DNA of 64,000 nt, taken from assembly GCF_013372265.1 (NCBI RefSeq), contig NZ_CP054051.1, forward strand, positions 1,190,587-1,254,586. The letters are read 5' to 3'. The stretch comes from Aliarcobacter cibarius. GTDB lineage: Bacteria > Campylobacterota > Campylobacteria > Campylobacterales > Arcobacteraceae. The notes below the pieces were generated by a model. That model ran no database searches. It was not told where the DNA came from and saw only the letters and a list, made by a program, of their open reading frames with translations. The translations under genes and the position numbers were made by a program. Below are positions 63,334 to 64,000 of the stretch, one piece after another (positions within the stretch are counted from its first letter, which is position 1; every line of letters starts with the position of its first letter).

Positions 63334-63684
63334 TTACTTTATAATTTTATAATTATATACAGAACATTCAATATATTCAGAATAGCTTTTATCGTTGCAA
63401 TATCCACTTATTATATTTTTCTCTTTATACATTTTTGTATCAAGTCTTAAATATATTAATCCTTTTTCATGATCTTTTAGTGTGTATTGATAATAATCTC
63501 TATAGTCTTTTATATTTATTATTGTTCCATTAAATTTAATATCATTTCTTTTTGAAGTTTCTTTTTCATTAAATTTTCTTAATTCATTTTCAATACTTTG
63601 ATTAAATTTATACTCTTTTTCTTTATAAATTACTTCTCCATTTGCAAAACTTATACTTATTAAAAATAATAATGCTTTTTTCAT
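63334..63684 (-). CDS. Exported phage-encoded protein of unknown function (reverse strand)
   Basis: A 116-residue protein with a signal peptide (about 1-16, ending FANG), then a Lys/Tyr/Asn-rich, mostly beta domain with a single Cys pair (CNDKSYSEYIEC, about 97-108) suggesting a disulfide. A GGGGAG ribosome site precedes the ATG at 63684. It is the only phage gene on the minus strand, so it is a likely moron (host-benefit or superinfection gene). No family was recognised. Confidence 0.7.
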   Translation of the reverse strand: MKKALLFLISISFANGEVIYKEKEYKFNQSIENELRKFNEKETSKRNDIKFNGTIINIKDYRDYYQYTLKDHEKGLIYLRLDTKMYKEKNIISGYCNDKSYSEYIECSVYNYKIIK

Positions 63685-63798
63685 AATAATAACTCCCCTA
63701 TTTTTTATTTTAAATTTATTTTTACAAGTAATTTAAAATTATTTATTGCTATTTTTGTTACCTATTTACACATATTTATTAAAAAAATAAAAAAAATA

Positions 63799-63826
63799 AC
63801 TACTGTTAATTAAAGTTTTCAATACT
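63799..63826. other. dif-like half-site at the right prophage boundary (attR)
   Basis: Right arm TTTTCAATACT at 63816-63826 is identical to that at 53181-53191. The spacer is TTAAAG and the left arm, ACTACTGTTAA, is degenerate. Shared bases across the two sites include AGTTTTCAATACT and most of the TTA before it. A hybrid site like this is expected when a phage attP joins a complete chromosomal dif. Confidence 0.7.
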
Positions 63827-63839
63827 AAATATAATATAA

Positions 63840-63868
63840 AAATAGCTAGGATTTAAAACTAGCTATTT
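63840..63868 (-). terminator. Terminator after the ribBA-like gene
   Basis: A 10-bp perfect stem AAATAGCTAG/CTAGCTATTT with a 9-base loop lies just outside the prophage and 5 bp beyond the stop codon of the minus-strand ribBA-like gene. Confidence 0.75.
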
Positions 63869-63873
63869 CCAAC

Positions 63874-64000
63874 TTATGATTCTATTTGTATTTCTTCAAC
63901 TATTTCTAAACCAAATCCATTTAAACCAACAAATGAATGTTTTCCACCACTTGTCATTAATTTCACTTTCTTAATGTTTAAAGAACTTATTATTTGAGCA
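63874..64000 (-). CDS. RibBA-type protein, C-terminus (GTP cyclohydrolase II-like domain)
   Basis: The last 42 residues of a gene running into the window: QIISSLNIKKVKLMTSGGK then FVGLNGFGLEIVEEIQIES. This matches the end of GTP cyclohydrolase II domains in RibBA proteins, where LLTNNPKK is replaced by LMTSGGKH. As a complete ribA lies at 48099, the GCHII domain here is probably degenerate and only the RibB (DHBP synthase) half works. Confirmation needs the rest of the gene. Confidence 0.75.
   Translation of the reverse strand, partial: AQIISSLNIKKVKLMTSGGKHSFVGLNGFGLEIVEEIQIES

Larger units (their letters stand above)
53164..63826 (+). mobile_element. Inovirus (filamentous phage) prophage integrated at the dif site
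   Basis: A 10.7-kb block with nearly all genes on the plus strand has the set typical of filamentous phages: ssDNA-binding-like protein, signal-peptide major coat, tiny membrane proteins, pIII-like adsorption proteins, pVI-like protein, Zot/pI, secretin pIV and an HUH replication protein. A GC-rich hairpin region lies after rep. It is bounded by two copies of a Xer right half-site next to xerH. Own secretin and Zot suggest self-sufficient export. No transposase or own integrase is present, fitting use of host XerH. Confidence 0.88.

Overview
The window is about 64 kb of very AT-rich chromosome (roughly a quarter G+C by eye). Gene content points to an Arcobacter/Aliarcobacter-type member of the Campylobacterota: sensor kinases with an AHQWRQPL-type H box, a XerH-type single tyrosine recombinase, a TtcA-family protein, SprA-family and FlhB-like small proteins, and TTG/GTG starts with -10 boxes reading TATAAT and no obvious -35. 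I saw no rRNA, tRNA or CRISPR array. These assignments come from reading the sequence; no database search was run.

Left part (1-21435): on the minus strand, the start of mrdA (PBP2), an MreD-like protein, a FlhB-C-terminal-like protein, a FliK-like Gln/Asn-rich protein, a PAS histidine kinase, alr, uvrC, a pnuC with a likely C-terminal frameshift, a GGDEF response regulator, and an RND efflux operon (RND pump, adaptor, TolC-like). The efflux operon faces a MarR regulator across a palindromic operator. Then come small zinc-ribbon and lipoprotein genes, a PAS/FMN-reductase chimera, a pirin, a two-component system preceded by a small ORF, and marC.

Middle (21436-53107): a damaged zinc-ribbon, IS256-like insertion sequence with a 296-bp inverted fragment of itself, next to a truncated integrase. 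It is followed by ybgC, a PLD nuclease, an M48 protease, rmuC, a YpfJ-like metalloprotease, a DMT transporter, moeA, a ttcA-like gene, a DUF523 gene, trxC, small flagellum-related proteins, a GGDEF protein, pssA, ppx, ilvBH, lpxD, ftsK (apparently starting at ATT), brnQ, a TerC-like DUF475 gene, a complete IS630 copy, a second two-component system, hemB, ribA, rsmG, small genes, glyS and xerH.

Right part (53164-63826): a complete-looking filamentous phage (inovirus) prophage of about 10.7 kb. It begins at a 28-bp dif-like palindrome 57 bp from the start of xerH and ends at a second copy of the same right half-site. In order it carries a winged-helix protein, a putative ssDNA-binding protein, a signal-peptide-bearing major coat protein, three tiny membrane proteins, two paralogous pIII-like adsorption proteins, a pVI-like protein, Zot/pI, a coiled-coil protein, a pIV-like secretin, an HUH-type replication protein, a non-coding region with a nested GC-rich hairpin, and an oppositely oriented exported protein. 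The likely history is integration of phage ssDNA/RF at the chromosomal dif site by host XerH, as CTXphi does with XerCD. The window closes with the C-terminus of a ribBA-like gene on the minus strand.
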